Positions 63,450 through 64,000 of a stretch of 64,000 nucleotides of DNA are shown one piece after another. This stretch comes from Pseudomonas petrae (lineage in GTDB: Bacteria; Pseudomonadota; Gammaproteobacteria; Pseudomonadales; Pseudomonadaceae). Positions within the stretch are counted from its first letter, which is position 1, and each line of letters opens with the position of its first letter. Location: NCBI RefSeq assembly GCF_021728295.1, contig NZ_JAKJXE010000006.1, positions 124,001-188,000 of the forward strand. The letters run 5' to 3'. The position numbers were made by a program, and so were the translations under genes. A model generated the notes under the pieces. It was not told the DNA's origin and searched no databases. It saw nothing but the letters and a program-made list of their open reading frames with translations.

Positions 63450-64000
63450 GTGCATGCCATCAGTTTCATTCAAGACCTGGCTGTGATCATGCTCATCGCT
63501 GGCGTCGTAACGGTGGTGTTTCATCGGCTCAAGCAACCCGTGGTGCTCGGCTACATTGTTGCCGGGTTCATCATCGGCCCACACACCCCGCCCTTTGGCC
63601 TCATTCACGACGAAGACACCATCAAGACCCTCGCCGAACTGGGCGTGATCTTTCTAATGTTTTGCCTTGGCCTGGAATTCAGCCTGCGCAAGCTGTTCAA
63701 GGTGGGCGCGACGGCTTTCATAGCTGCGTTTCTCGAAATCATGCTGATGATCTGGATCGGTTACGAAATCGGCCAGTTCTTCGCCTGGAACACCATGGAC
63801 TCGCTGTTCCTGGGCGCCATTCTGGCGATCTCGTCCACCACCATCATCGTCAAAGCGCTCAACGATCTGAAGATGAAAAACCAGCGCTTTGCCCAGCTGA
63901 TCTTCGGCGTGCTCATCGTTGAAGACATCCTCGGCATTGGCATCATCGCGCTGTTATCGGGCATCGCCGTGAGCGGCACGGTCAGTTCCGGCGAGGTGAT
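63450..64000 (+). CDS. KefB/KefC-type cation:proton antiporter, N-terminal part
   Basis: The first ~184 residues of a CPA2-family antiporter that runs off the right edge. The start is GTG 63450 with AGGAG eight bases upstream; the nearby ATG 63454 is out of frame. Membrane helices are dense, with family sequences FHRLKQPVVLGYIVAGFIIGPHTPP, LAELGVIFLMFCLGLEFS and the SSTTIIVKALNDL segment. The protein would exchange K+ or Na+ for protons at the inner membrane. A C-terminal TrkA-N domain is expected but lies outside the window. Confidence 0.88.
   Translation, partial: MHAISFIQDLAVIMLIAGVVTVVFHRLKQPVVLGYIVAGFIIGPHTPPFGLIHDEDTIKTLAELGVIFLMFCLGLEFSLRKLFKVGATAFIAAFLEIMLMIWIGYEIGQFFAWNTMDSLFLGAILAISSTTIIVKALNDLKMKNQRFAQLIFGVLIVEDILGIGIIALLSGIAVSGTVSSGEV

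Overview
The window is a stretch of Pseudomonas chromosome, from the fluorescens/syringae side of the genus. Evidence for this is the high-GC coding style, typical Pseudomonas REP/REPIN sequences, a glmS 3' end with its attTn7 neighbourhood, and a right-hand block (cfa, cls, amiA, two COG0523 GTPases, pdxY, thioesterase, KefB-type antiporter) that resembles the oriC-proximal region near glmS in P. aeruginosa. A perfect parS-like palindrome at 56648-56663 fits this location.

Layout. 1-3.6 kb: end of glmS, then an accessory remnant just downstream of attTn7: a 5'-truncated ThiF/MoeB-rhodanese gene, an MFS exporter and a JmjC-like cupin oxygenase. 4.0-16.8 kb: a two-partner secretion / contact-dependent inhibition locus (TpsB/CdiB, a 3516-residue CdiA, immunity gene). 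16.8-22.8 kb: a graveyard of orphan CdiA-CT/immunity modules, with toxin parts broken by frameshifts, stops or deletions while immunity genes stay open. 22.9-26.2 kb: a frameshifted BdlA-like PAS-chemoreceptor gene, and a hipBA toxin-antitoxin pair with a perfect operator palindrome. 26.3-29.4 kb: LysR, EamA exporter, LysR.

29.8-39.0 kb is the most interesting part: eight tightly packed, mostly overlapping genes encoding a small cupin, a methionyl-tRNA-synthetase-like protein, a DAO-type flavoprotein, a leucine-binding-protein-like protein without signal peptide, a lysine/ornithine N-hydroxylase, an SbnA-like PLP enzyme, an SbnB-like dehydrogenase and a large FAD/NAD(P)-binding protein. Cupin + MetRS-like + N-hydroxylase + DAO is the known toolkit for building N-N (hydrazine) bonds from N-hydroxylysine and an amino acid. 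The SbnA/SbnB pair suggests 2,3-diaminopropionate as a building block. I read this as a hydrazine/N-N natural-product cluster of unknown product. The same stretch carries a striking cluster of perfect DnaA boxes (TTATCCACA), mostly inside the last gene.

39.1-46.5 kb: a periplasmic solute-binding protein, a GH39 glycosidase with a polysaccharide polymerase/ligase-like membrane protein, opgD and a stand-alone dihydrolipoamide dehydrogenase. 46.9-52.9 kb: a four-gene operon of three SPFH (HflK/HflC-like) membrane proteins and an HmtA-like P-type metal ATPase, behind a Zur-type palindrome. 53.2-64.0 kb: cfa, cls, a DUF3617 protein, then amiA and COG0523 metal GTPases with two further Zur-type palindromes, small exported proteins, pdxY, an acyl-CoA thioesterase and the start of a K+/H+ antiporter. 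The zinc-box genes together suggest a low-zinc response neighbourhood. No tRNA, rRNA, CRISPR array or complete insertion sequence was seen.
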